Of a stretch of DNA of 63,463 nt, positions 48,271-56,463 are shown piece after piece. The stretch comes from an uncultured Acetatifactor sp. GTDB lineage: Bacteria; Bacillota; Clostridia; Lachnospirales; Lachnospiraceae. The DNA is taken from contig CATKYJ010000025.1 of NCBI GenBank assembly GCA_949840885.1, positions 1 through 63,463 of the forward strand, read 5' to 3'. Each line of letters starts with the position of its first letter. Position 1 is the stretch's first letter. Below the pieces are notes generated by a model that saw only the letters and a program-made list of their open reading frames with translations, was not told where the DNA came from and did no database searches. The position numbers and the translations under genes were made by a program.

Positions 48271-50016
48271 ATGCAGCAGAGAGACAGGACAACACAATAT
48301 GCACTGGATGTACTTGCGGGGAGGATAACAGCCGGAGAACTTGTCAGGCTGGCATGCAAAAGGCACATTGACGACATTGAGAAGTCAAAGCTTGCACCAT
48401 ATCAATATTATTTCGATGTGGAGCAGGCAGAAAGGATCATTGATTTCGCAGAGACGCTGACAATAGCGGAAGGCGAAGAGGAAACGGAAGTAGAATGCTA
48501 TCCGTTCCAGTGCTTCATCCTTGGAAGCCTGAACGGGTGGAGGACAAAAGAAGGCGGCCACCGGAGATTCCGCACAAGCTATGTACAGCTAGGGAGGCAG
48601 AATGGCAAGAGCTTCCTGAACGGGATCATGGCTTCCTATTATGGGAACTTTGACAAATACAGATACGGCCAGATCTACTGTACGGCCACAAAGAAAGACC
48701 AGGCGCTGCTAGTGTTCAATGAGGTAGTGAAGTTCATCGAATCCGATGCGGATCTGTCAGAATGCTTCAAGGTGCATGAGCACAACAGCACAATAGACTG
48801 CCTGCTGACAAGGGGCAAAATCAAGGCCCTGTCCGGCGACACGAAGTCCATTGACGGATTCCGCCCATACCTTGGGATAGTGGATGAATACCATGCCCAC
48901 AAGGATGAGCAGATGTATAAGCTGCTGGAGGGCGGAATCAAGAAGATGAAATCCGCACTGATCTCAGTGATAACCACGGCAGGATTCGACTTGAAATCGC
49001 CGTGCTATGAACTATATGAATACTGCGTGAAGGTGCTGAAAGGCGTTTCGGAGAATGACGCACAGTTCATCTACATCGCACAGATGGATGAAAGCGATGA
49101 CATGTGGCTGCCGGAGAACTGGGTGAAAGCGAACCCGATCCTGGAGTACGATGCGGATGCACTGAGGAACATGGTTCCGGTCGCGCAGACTGCAAAGGAA
49201 ATGGGCGGGAGGACGCTGCGGGACTTTATCGTGAAGCAGCTGAACATGTGGATCCAGTGGACGAACGATGTCTACCTGAAAGACATGGAAGCGTGGAACA
49301 AGGGGTCGGTAAAGAAGACCCTGGAGGACTTCAGGAAGAAAAAGTGTTACGTGGGACTTGACCTGTCCAGCGGCGGGGATCTGACGTCAATCGCAATCGT
49401 CTTTCCATTCCTTGAAAACGGAAAGAGGAAATATTTTGTGCACGCGCATTCTTTCATACCGAAGTCGCGGGTGCAGGAGCACATGAAGACGGACCGGGTG
49501 CCGTATGACCTGTGGATCCAGCAGGGGCTTGTGGAAGCCACTGAGACGATGGGCGGCATCAAGACGGACTACAAATACATCTTGACGTATCTCCAGGGGA
49601 TCGTCAAAAAATTTGAATTGGACGTGCAGTGGATATGCTATGACCCGCACAATGCATCCGCCTTTCTGGCGGACTTGGAAGCGATGGGGTATGACAGCAT
49701 GAGCATCGCGCAGTCGGCGAAGATGCTGAACGATGCAACGGTGGACTTCAGGCTGGAGCTGATGGCCGGGAATGTAGAGCACGATGGGAATGGGGCGATG
49801 AAGTGGTCGATCGCGAATGCGAAGACCGTATCGAACAGTTTCGGCGAGATCAAGATAGACAAGGAATTCCGCACGGAGAGGATAGACATCATTGATGCCA
49901 TCATCGATGCATGGGTGATAGCTATGAAAGGAGAGGTGAAGCCGGACGCCAATGAATTCCTTGAATTCTGGTACCAGCAGCAGGAGAAGTATACAAAGAA
50001 CAGCGGAAGGGGGTGA
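48271..50016 (+). CDS. terL: Phage terminase large subunit
   Basis: A 581-residue packaging motor. The ATPase has Walker A in LGRQNGKSFL (about residue 107) and Walker B in LGIVDEYHAH (about residue 206). The nuclease part begins at CYVGLDLSSGGDLTSIAIVF with the metal-binding Asp and ends with IIDAIIDAWVIAM. It moves DNA into the prohead and cuts it. It starts 9 bases after the small subunit. Confidence 0.96.
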   Translation: MQQRDRTTQYALDVLAGRITAGELVRLACKRHIDDIEKSKLAPYQYYFDVEQAERIIDFAETLTIAEGEEETEVECYPFQCFILGSLNGWRTKEGGHRRFRTSYVQLGRQNGKSFLNGIMASYYGNFDKYRYGQIYCTATKKDQALLVFNEVVKFIESDADLSECFKVHEHNSTIDCLLTRGKIKALSGDTKSIDGFRPYLGIVDEYHAHKDEQMYKLLEGGIKKMKSALISVITTAGFDLKSPCYELYEYCVKVLKGVSENDAQFIYIAQMDESDDMWLPENWVKANPILEYDADALRNMVPVAQTAKEMGGRTLRDFIVKQLNMWIQWTNDVYLKDMEAWNKGSVKKTLEDFRKKKCYVGLDLSSGGDLTSIAIVFPFLENGKRKYFVHAHSFIPKSRVQEHMKTDRVPYDLWIQQGLVEATETMGGIKTDYKYILTYLQGIVKKFELDVQWICYDPHNASAFLADLEAMGYDSMSIAQSAKMLNDATVDFRLELMAGNVEHDGNGAMKWSIANAKTVSNSFGEIKIDKEFRTERIDIIDAIIDAWVIAMKGEVKPDANEFLEFWYQQQEKYTKNSGRG

Positions 50017-50022
50017 TGGGAG

Positions 50023-51513
50023 ATGAAGATGTGGCAGAGGTTCAAGAACCGCGTGGCAAAAATCCTGAACATGAACGTGCTGCCGGAGGCAGGGATGAAC
50101 GAAGAGTCGTTCCTGGAATGGCTGGGGATCGGCCGGAGACAGAAAAGGAACAGGATGGCGGAAGTGACGTACTTCACATGCCTGAAGATGATGTCCGAGA
50201 CGTTGGCAAAGATGCCGTGGAAATATTACCAGAAGACAGGAAAAGGGATAAAGGAGCCGGCGGGAACGGATGCGGCACGTCTGCTGAAAGTCAGGCCCAA
50301 CCCATTCATGACGCCCACGGCATTCTGGAATGCCGTGGAGATGAACAGGAACCACTTCGGAAATGCCTATGTCTATGTCCGGCAGAAGTTCAAGCGCCAG
50401 AAGTACGGCGGAGAGCTGAAGATGATGGACATGTGGATCATGCCGTCCAACTGCGTGCAGATCGTGGTAGATGATGCGGGGTATTTTGGCGGCACTGGGA
50501 AGATATGGTACAGCTACAGCGACAGATATTCAGGGAGGCAGTACATATTCGGGACGGACGAAGTGCTGCACTTCAAGACATCGCATTCCCTGGACGGGAT
50601 CACAGGGCTGCCCGTGCAGTACATACTGAAAGAGACCGTGGAAGGCGCAGCGGCATCGCAGGAGTTCCTTAACAACCTGTACGAGAATGGACTGACGGCG
50701 AAAGCGACCCTGGAATATACGGGCGATCTGAATGAAGAGGCAAAGAAGAAGCTGGTTCAGGCATTCGAGCACTATGGGGCCGGAACGAAGAACACCGGGA
50801 AAATCCTGCCTGTGCCTCTGGGGATGAAGCTGACGCCGCTGGACATCAAGCTGTCCGACTCCCAGTTCATAGAACTGAAGAAATACTCCGCGCTCCAGAT
50901 TGCGGCAGCGTTCGGAATCAAGCCGAACCAGATAAACGACTATGAAAAGTCGTCATACAGCAATTCAGAGATGCAGCAGCTCTCTTTCCTGACGGAAACA
51001 ATGCTGTTCGTGCTGAAGCAGTATGAAGAAGAGGTCAACTACAAGATGCTGACGGAAGAGGAGCAGGAGGAGGGGAAGTATTTCAAGCTGAATGAAAAGG
51101 TGCTTCTGCGGACAGACAGCAAGACGCAGATGGATATATTCGCAGCGGGGATAAACAACGGGGTATACAAGCCGAACGAGGCGAGGCGGAAGCTGGACAT
51201 GCCAGATGAAGAGGGAGGTGACCGGTTGATAGTGAATGGAAACTACATTCCGCTGGAACAGGTGGGCGAGCAGTACCGGAAAGAGCAGGAGCCTGGAGAA
51301 GAAAAGAAAGGGGTGCCGCCGCCACACGACTCTCCAGAGCCGCCCAAAGTGTCGCCGGACGGCGTGGAAGAGGATGGGCAGCAGGAACCGGATGAGGACC
51401 AGGGGCAGGAGGCTGAGGCAGCCGCGCCAGATGGAAAAGAGGAAGGGGGTGAAGCGGATGGAGCCAATGAAGATGAACTTCAGGAAAAGGAACGGAAAGG
51501 CAAAAAAAGCTGA
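50023..51513 (+). CDS. Portal protein, HK97 family
   Basis: A 496-residue protein forming the dodecameric vertex through which DNA passes. Recognisable blocks are VTYFTCLKMMSETLAKMPWKYY, NPFMTPTAFWNAVEMNRNHFGNAYVYV, DEVLHFKTSHSLDGITGL and AAAFGIKPNQINDYEKSSYSNSEMQ. The C-terminal 70 residues are low-complexity Glu/Pro/Gly and are partly overlapped by the protease gene. GGGGGTGATGGGAG precedes ATG 50023. Confidence 0.95.
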   Translation: MKMWQRFKNRVAKILNMNVLPEAGMNEESFLEWLGIGRRQKRNRMAEVTYFTCLKMMSETLAKMPWKYYQKTGKGIKEPAGTDAARLLKVRPNPFMTPTAFWNAVEMNRNHFGNAYVYVRQKFKRQKYGGELKMMDMWIMPSNCVQIVVDDAGYFGGTGKIWYSYSDRYSGRQYIFGTDEVLHFKTSHSLDGITGLPVQYILKETVEGAAASQEFLNNLYENGLTAKATLEYTGDLNEEAKKKLVQAFEHYGAGTKNTGKILPVPLGMKLTPLDIKLSDSQFIELKKYSALQIAAAFGIKPNQINDYEKSSYSNSEMQQLSFLTETMLFVLKQYEEEVNYKMLTEEEQEEGKYFKLNEKVLLRTDSKTQMDIFAAGINNGVYKPNEARRKLDMPDEEGGDRLIVNGNYIPLEQVGEQYRKEQEPGEEKKGVPPPHDSPEPPKVSPDGVEEDGQQEPDEDQGQEAEAAAPDGKEEGGEADGANEDELQEKERKGKKS

Positions 51514-52228
51514 AAGCGTGGGATACATCGAGGTGAGAGACGCGGCGCAGGGAAGCGGGGTCGAGATGTACATATATGGTGACATCGTGTCCTCGGAATG
51601 GGACAAATGGTCGGATGAAGACAGATGCCCGCAGGACATAGCGGACTTCCTGGCGCAGATCGACAGGGATGCGGACATGACGATCTACATCAACAGCGGA
51701 GGAGGGGACGTGTTTGCCGGAATCGGCATCTATAACATCCTGAGGCGGCATACAGGGCATAAAAAGGGAATCGTGGATGGGATAGCGGCGTCAATCGCGT
51801 CAGTCATCATGATGGCATGCGATGAGATCGTGGTGGCCTCCGGAGCACAGGTCATGGTGCACAAGCCGCTGACCATCGCATGGGGGAACGCGGACGACTT
51901 CACAAAAACGATCGAGCAGCTGGACAAATGCCAGCAGTCGATTACGGACATCTACATGGAAAAGGCGAGGGAGGGTGTGACAAGAGAAGCAGTCACTGAG
52001 AAGATAAACGCCGAAACATGGATGTCGGGGGCGGAAGCGGCAGAACTGTTCGACATCTCCGTGGATGAGAAGCCTGTGGCCGTGGCATGCATCGGCTGCA
52101 TGATGGACAGATATGCCCACAAGCCGGAGGGGATCCGCACGGAGAGCGCGGAGGAAGCGGAGGCAAGGAGGGCGGCAGCCGAAGAGGAGGCCGCAATCAT
52201 GGCAGAAATGGAACTATGTGGAATCTAA
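51458..52228 (+). CDS. ClpP-like head maturation protease
   Basis: A 256-residue serine protease that processes the capsid protein and scaffold. VEMYIYGDIVSSEWD, YINSGGGDVFAG, the Ser in IAASIASVIMMAC and the His in VMVHKPLTIAWG match the ClpP-type prohead protease. ATG 51458 follows GGAAGGGGGTGAAG and lies inside the last 56 bases of the portal gene. Confidence 0.92.
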   Translation: MEPMKMNFRKRNGKAKKAESVGYIEVRDAAQGSGVEMYIYGDIVSSEWDKWSDEDRCPQDIADFLAQIDRDADMTIYINSGGGDVFAGIGIYNILRRHTGHKKGIVDGIAASIASVIMMACDEIVVASGAQVMVHKPLTIAWGNADDFTKTIEQLDKCQQSITDIYMEKAREGVTREAVTEKINAETWMSGAEAAELFDISVDEKPVAVACIGCMMDRYAHKPEGIRTESAEEAEARRAAAEEEAAIMAEMELCGI

Positions 52229-52253
52229 AAACCAAAACAAGGAGGAAAAAGGA

Positions 52254-53504
52254 ATGGGCAAAGAAGCGAGGGCACTGCTGAAGAAGATCAATGACAAGAA
52301 AAACGCCATCAGGAGCATGCAGGGGGAAGGCAAGACGAAGCAGATGAAAGACGCCATGGAGGAACTACGTGACATGCAGGAGCAGTTTGAAATCCTGCTG
52401 GAACTGGATGAGGGGGAGGAAGAGGAAGTCAGGAATTCGCTGAGAGACGGGAGCGCAAATCTGATCGAAGGGGTGGAGGGAGAGGAGGGAAAACGGCCTG
52501 TGAAAAAGGACGTAATGCGGGCATTCGTGAACCGCATCGTCTGCGGGCTGAAGAAGAAAAAACTGCCGGAAGAGGACAGAAAGATCATGGATTTGATGTC
52601 GGAGGAGGACACGGATGAAGACGGGACATCTAATGGGGGGATCACGGTGCCCCAGGACATCCAGACGGACATCGTGGAGCTGCGCCGAACGGAGAACGAC
52701 CTGGAGCGATATGTCAACGTGGAGCCTGTAAAGACGCTTTCTGGCAGCCGTGTGATCGAACTTGACGCTGATTCCACACCATGGCAGGACGTGGAAGAGG
52801 GAGGAGAGTTCCAGGAAGAGGAGACGCCAAAGTTCCGGATGATAGCCTACAAGATCAAGAAAAAAGGAGGAATCCTGAAGACCACGCAGGAGCTACTGAA
52901 AGATTCCGCAGTGAACATCCTGGGGTACCTGAACAAGTGGATCGCGAAGAAGTCAAGGGCTACAAGGAACGCGGAAATCCTGAAGAAGCTGGGGGAGATC
53001 ACGGCAGGGAAAGAGATAGCGGTGAAATCGTTCGATGACTTAAAGGACGTATTCAATGAAAATCTAGATCCATCTATTGCGCAGTCCTCCATCGTGCTGA
53101 CGAACCAGTCAGGCTTCAACTACCTGGACAAGCTGAAAGACAAGGATGGGAAATACATCCTCCAGCCGGACGTGACGGACAAGACCAAGAAGCTGCTCTT
53201 CGGGGAATATCCCATCCATAAGGTGAGCAACAAGACGCTGAAGAGCAAGAATGTGCTGAAAGGCGGCACAGGGAGCGACAAGGATGAGGTCGTAGGGGTA
53301 AAGCACCCTGTATATATGGGGGATCTGAAAGAAGCGATAACGCTTTTTGACCGGGAGAGGATCACCATCGAACTATCCACGGAAGCCGGGGACCTGTGGG
53401 CGAAAGACCTGACAGGAATCAAGGTGCGGGACAGGTTCGATGTGCAGTCGGTGGACGATTCCGCAGTGGTGGCAGGGGAGATAACGGAGGCCATCACAGG
53501 ATAG
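52254..53504 (+). CDS. Major capsid protein, HK97 type
   Basis: A 416-residue protein. Residues 1-120 are a charged coiled-coil delta domain (LLKKINDKKNAIRSM, MKDAMEELRDMQEQFEILLEL) that acts as internal scaffold and is removed by the protease. The mature shell domain has ITVPQDIQTDIVEL, AYKIKKKGGILKTTQELLKDS and IVLTNQSGFNYLDKLKD. AAGGAGGAAAAAGG precedes ATG 52254. Confidence 0.93.
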   Translation: MGKEARALLKKINDKKNAIRSMQGEGKTKQMKDAMEELRDMQEQFEILLELDEGEEEEVRNSLRDGSANLIEGVEGEEGKRPVKKDVMRAFVNRIVCGLKKKKLPEEDRKIMDLMSEEDTDEDGTSNGGITVPQDIQTDIVELRRTENDLERYVNVEPVKTLSGSRVIELDADSTPWQDVEEGGEFQEEETPKFRMIAYKIKKKGGILKTTQELLKDSAVNILGYLNKWIAKKSRATRNAEILKKLGEITAGKEIAVKSFDDLKDVFNENLDPSIAQSSIVLTNQSGFNYLDKLKDKDGKYILQPDVTDKTKKLLFGEYPIHKVSNKTLKSKNVLKGGTGSDKDEVVGVKHPVYMGDLKEAITLFDRERITIELSTEAGDLWAKDLTGIKVRDRFDVQSVDDSAVVAGEITEAITG

Positions 53505-53534
53505 GCAGGCAGCAGCCGCAGGAAAGGGGAATGC

Positions 53535-53798
53535 ATGGAACTGGAAAAGCTGAAAGAATATCTGCGGGTGGACTTTACGGACGATGACGGAACAATACAG
53601 CTGATCCTGGATGCAGTCCTGGATGAGATGCAGGAACTGATTCCTGCATTTGACAGGCAGAATCCAACGAACAGGCAGAAGCTGCTGATATGCACCTATG
53701 TGAAAGAGATGTATGACAACAGGGACAGGACGGAAGCGGGGCAGAAAAGCATCCGCTTCGCGGTCCAGTCGATGATGCTGAAAGAAATGCTGAGGTAA
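53535..53798 (+). CDS. Head-tail connector protein
   Basis: An 87-residue helical protein (MELEKLKEYLRVDFTDDDGTIQLILDAVLDE..., MYDNRD) of the gp6-like adaptor group that rings the portal. Size, position right after the capsid gene and the DDDGTIQLIL block support the call. Confidence 0.85.
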   Translation: MELEKLKEYLRVDFTDDDGTIQLILDAVLDEMQELIPAFDRQNPTNRQKLLICTYVKEMYDNRDRTEAGQKSIRFAVQSMMLKEMLR

Positions 53799-53802
53799 AG
53801 GG

Positions 53803-54126
53803 ATGTCTGCAGGAAGAATCAGGATATACAGGCACAGATATGCAACCGAGGGCGGTAGGAGGGAAGAAAAAGAGCCTGAATACCACCATGAGGCATGGTG
53901 CGAGATCGGCAGCCTATATGGGCAGGAACTGTACAAGGCTCTGGAGATCCGGCTGGAGAACACGATTGTCTTTGAAGTGCGGTATTGTCGGAAGATAAAG
54001 GAGATGCAGCACCGCCTGAAAGAATTCTTCGTTGAGTATGAAGGCGAAAAGTACGACATCTTCGCCATGGATTTCCGCAGGAACGAAAGACAATATGTCC
54101 TATTGAAAGCAAACCGTATCGGTTAG
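53803..54126 (+). CDS. Head closure protein
   Basis: A 107-residue beta-rich protein (GRIRIYRHRYA..., EHHEAWCEIGSLYGQELYKALEI..., FVEYEGEKYDIFAMDFRRNERQYVLLKA) typical of SPP1 gp16-like stoppers. It starts four bases after the connector gene. Confidence 0.8.
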   Translation: MSAGRIRIYRHRYATEGGRREEKEPEYHHEAWCEIGSLYGQELYKALEIRLENTIVFEVRYCRKIKEMQHRLKEFFVEYEGEKYDIFAMDFRRNERQYVLLKANRIG

Positions 54127-54154
54127 TGTCGGATTGTGAAAAGGATGAAAAAAG

Positions 54155-54586
54155 ATGCAGATAACTTTTGAGTTCGAGGGGATGAAAGAGATCCAGAAGA
54201 AGATCGAGAAGCTGGCCGATGAGGCAGAGATCAGGAAAGTGAACAAGGAGATATTCCAGAAGTGCGTGGACGTGACACAGCCCCGCATGAAAGCGAAGAT
54301 GCCGCGCTCCGCGAACAATGCAAAGAGCGGGAAAAAAGGATACAGGCCGCCTGGGCATGCGAAAGACAACGTGCCAATAAAGGTGACGGCAAAATATGGG
54401 GAAGTAGGATGGACGCTGCTGGGGGACGCGGAGAACTGGTTCTACATGAAGTTCGTAGAATGGGGGACATCGAAGCAGCCGCCGCAGGACTTCATATACA
54501 GCGTGATGGAGGAGAGCGATGCGGACTATTCGAGGATAGCGGATGCGGAGTACCAGAGGCTGCTAGATCAGAAGCTGGGAGGGTGA
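54155..54586 (+). CDS. HK97 gp10-like tail-joining protein
   Basis: A 143-residue protein. MKEIQKKIEKLADEAEIRK and the later GWTLLGDAENWFYMKFVEWGTSKQPPQDFI are the hallmarks of the gp10 family, whose members join the head to the tail. AAAAGGATG lies upstream of ATG 54155. Confidence 0.88.
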   Translation: MQITFEFEGMKEIQKKIEKLADEAEIRKVNKEIFQKCVDVTQPRMKAKMPRSANNAKSGKKGYRPPGHAKDNVPIKVTAKYGEVGWTLLGDAENWFYMKFVEWGTSKQPPQDFIYSVMEESDADYSRIADAEYQRLLDQKLGG

Positions 54587-54590
54587 GTGC

Positions 54591-54959
54591 ATGGATATCA
54601 TAGAAATGGCGGCAGATGCCCTGAAGCCGATACAGGACGGTGGAATACAGGTACAGCAGGGATGGTATGACGAAAAAATCGGAAAGGTGCATGTGACGCT
54701 ATGGAACCTGGGAGATTACGAAGGGGGACATTCGGATGATGCGGAAGAGATAGAAGTTGCATCGGTTCAAGTGAACATATGGTCGGGAAAGGACCAGGTG
54801 GCCATGAAGAAAAGGATTAGGAAGCTGATGAAGAAAGCCGGATTCTATTACATGGGCGGGAACGATGAACTTGAAACGGACACAAAGATATTCATAAACG
54901 TGATGCGGTTCATGGCATTGCAGGAAGTGCAGAAAATGGAGGGATACGACAATGAGTGA
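54591..54959 (+). CDS. Tail terminator-like protein
   Basis: A 122-residue protein (MDIIEMAADALKPIQDGGIQVQQGWYDEK..., VQVNIWSGKDQVAMKKRIRKLM). Position between the gp10-like and major tail genes and the mixed alpha/beta look point to a tail completion/terminator ring. GGGAGGG precedes ATG 54591. It overlaps the major tail gene by eight bases. Confidence 0.7.
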   Translation: MDIIEMAADALKPIQDGGIQVQQGWYDEKIGKVHVTLWNLGDYEGGHSDDAEEIEVASVQVNIWSGKDQVAMKKRIRKLMKKAGFYYMGGNDELETDTKIFINVMRFMALQEVQKMEGYDNE

Positions 54960-55563
54960 AGATGGAAAGCAGATAATCGTCAGGAGCCGTACGATGTCGT
55001 TCAAGGATCTGTATGTGGCGCGCGTGACGGCTAACACGGATGCACTGTACGAAACGGGCACGCCGGTAAAGCTGGCCAGGGCGATCAAGGGGAAAGTGTC
55101 TGACAAGTTCAGCACGGAAAAAATCTACTCGGACGACACAGTAGAGGACGCGATAACGAAATACGAGGGCACGGAGGTGGAGTTCGAGGTAAACAGCCTT
55201 GCGCCGCAGGACAAGCAGCTGCTTTTCAACCATTTGTATGAAAAGGGATTCCTTGTGAAGAACAAGGATGACAAGGCACCGGAAGTGGCAGTGGGGTACA
55301 GGGCGAAGAAGCTGAATGGAAAGTATGAATTTACTTGGCTGTATGTCGGGAGGTTCGGCCAGGGGTTCGATGACAACTATGAGACGGAGGCGGACAAGGC
55401 AACAACGCAGACCGCAACGCTGAAAGGCGACTTCTATGAGAGGGCCATTGATGGGAATTACCATATAAGCGTTGATGAAAGCAACCTGATTGAGGAGTAC
55501 ACGGAAGCGAAAGAGGCAATCGCGCAGTGGTTCTCCGCAGTTCAGGAAAAACCGACTGCGTAA
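54952..55563 (+). CDS. Major tail protein
   Basis: A 203-residue beta-rich protein forming the tail tube. RSRTMSFKDLYVARVTANTD, GTEVEFEVNSLAPQDKQLLFNHLYEKG, EVAVGYRAKKLNGKYEFTWLYVGRF and ETEADKATTQTATLKGDFYERAIDG fit the long-tailed phage major tail family. It lies in the standard place before the chaperone pair. Confidence 0.9.
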   Translation: MSEDGKQIIVRSRTMSFKDLYVARVTANTDALYETGTPVKLARAIKGKVSDKFSTEKIYSDDTVEDAITKYEGTEVEFEVNSLAPQDKQLLFNHLYEKGFLVKNKDDKAPEVAVGYRAKKLNGKYEFTWLYVGRFGQGFDDNYETEADKATTQTATLKGDFYERAIDGNYHISVDESNLIEEYTEAKEAIAQWFSAVQEKPTA

Positions 55564-55588
55564 GGGGATAAAGAAGGAGGGCGAGGAA

Positions 55589-55939
55589 ATGGCAAAGAAA
55601 GAGGCAATGGGAAAGAAGAAAATCATCATAGGCAATAAGGAATACACTATGCCGAAGACGGACGTGGATGCATACATGCATTATCTGGAAATCCGGGACA
55701 GCATCATGGAAACGGAGAACAAACGAGGCCTGTATACAAGGAAGCAGTTCACCGACATGATGGAATGCATCTGCGAGATGTACGGGAATCAGTTTACCGT
55801 GGAGGAACTGAAAGACGGGGAGAACGGGCTCTCCGTAGGGGGCATCGTGATGGAATTTGCTGCAATTGATGTGAACATAGCAAATGAGGTGAACGCAAAA
55901 GTCGAGAAGATGCAGGAAAATTTTACGACTGGCAAGTGA
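55589..55939 (+). CDS. Tail assembly chaperone G
   Basis: A 116-residue protein (MAKKEAMGKKKIIIGNKEYTMPKTDVDAYM..., TRKQFTDMMECICEMYGNQFTVEELKDG). It wraps the tape measure protein during tail assembly. AAGGAGGGCGAGG precedes ATG 55589. Near its end a slippery AAATTTT (55918-55924) allows a -1 shift into the next frame. Confidence 0.88.
   Translation: MAKKEAMGKKKIIIGNKEYTMPKTDVDAYMHYLEIRDSIMETENKRGLYTRKQFTDMMECICEMYGNQFTVEELKDGENGLSVGGIVMEFAAIDVNIANEVNAKVEKMQENFTTGK
55918..55924 (+). promoter_or_regulatory. Programmed -1 frameshift site (A AAT TTT)
   Basis: In the G frame the codons are AAT and TTT preceded by A, which is a canonical X XXY YYZ heptamer. Moving back one base continues without a stop through the gap into the frame of the downstream gene, giving the G-GT fusion known from lambda and other long-tailed phages. 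Confidence 0.85.
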
Positions 55940-56448
55940 TGCCGGAAATGGTTCTGGTGTGCGGGGATGAAGAGCATTCCTGCGCATCAGTGACCGCAAT
56001 GATGTACAGGAAGTATACGGAGGTCATGGAAAGAAATACTGGGGAGAGCGCACGGAAAGCTTTCAGGATGGGAATTGAGATCCTGAAAGAAGTGTTCGGG
56101 GTATCAGAAAGGGAAGTGCGGAAAGCGGATGTGGTAGAGCAGCTGGCAGCAGTCAAGACAATCCATTTCGTCATGCAGAAGATCGTTACACCGAAGTTTC
56201 TGGAGCTGAACCCAGAACGTCCGGAACAGCAGGAGAAGTCGGCGTTTGACGATTACGATGAAGAGAACGGATACAACGATGGAGAGAAGCTTGAAAGCAT
56301 CTGGAGGGTATGCCGGGAGAACCTGGACAGGGTGGTGAAGCTGTGCATCAGGGCTTTCCATGATTCCTATACAAAGTGCATGGAAACGGACATCATGAGC
56401 CTGCTTGACTATGTGGCGTTCGAGATCCTGACCATCAGGGAGAAGTAG
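55936..56448 (+). CDS. Tail assembly chaperone T part (made by frameshift)
   Basis: A 170-residue open frame with no clear ribosome site before GTG 55936 or ATG 55939, which supports production only as the G-GT fusion. The sequence is helical and acidic (EVMERNTGESARKAFRMGIEIL, FDDYDEENGYNDGEKL). The T part binds the major tail protein while G binds the tape measure. The next gene is the tape measure, as expected. Confidence 0.8.
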   Translation: MMPEMVLVCGDEEHSCASVTAMMYRKYTEVMERNTGESARKAFRMGIEILKEVFGVSEREVRKADVVEQLAAVKTIHFVMQKIVTPKFLELNPERPEQQEKSAFDDYDEENGYNDGEKLESIWRVCRENLDRVVKLCIRAFHDSYTKCMETDIMSLLDYVAFEILTIREK

Positions 56449-56463
56449 GGAGTGGTGTGAAGT

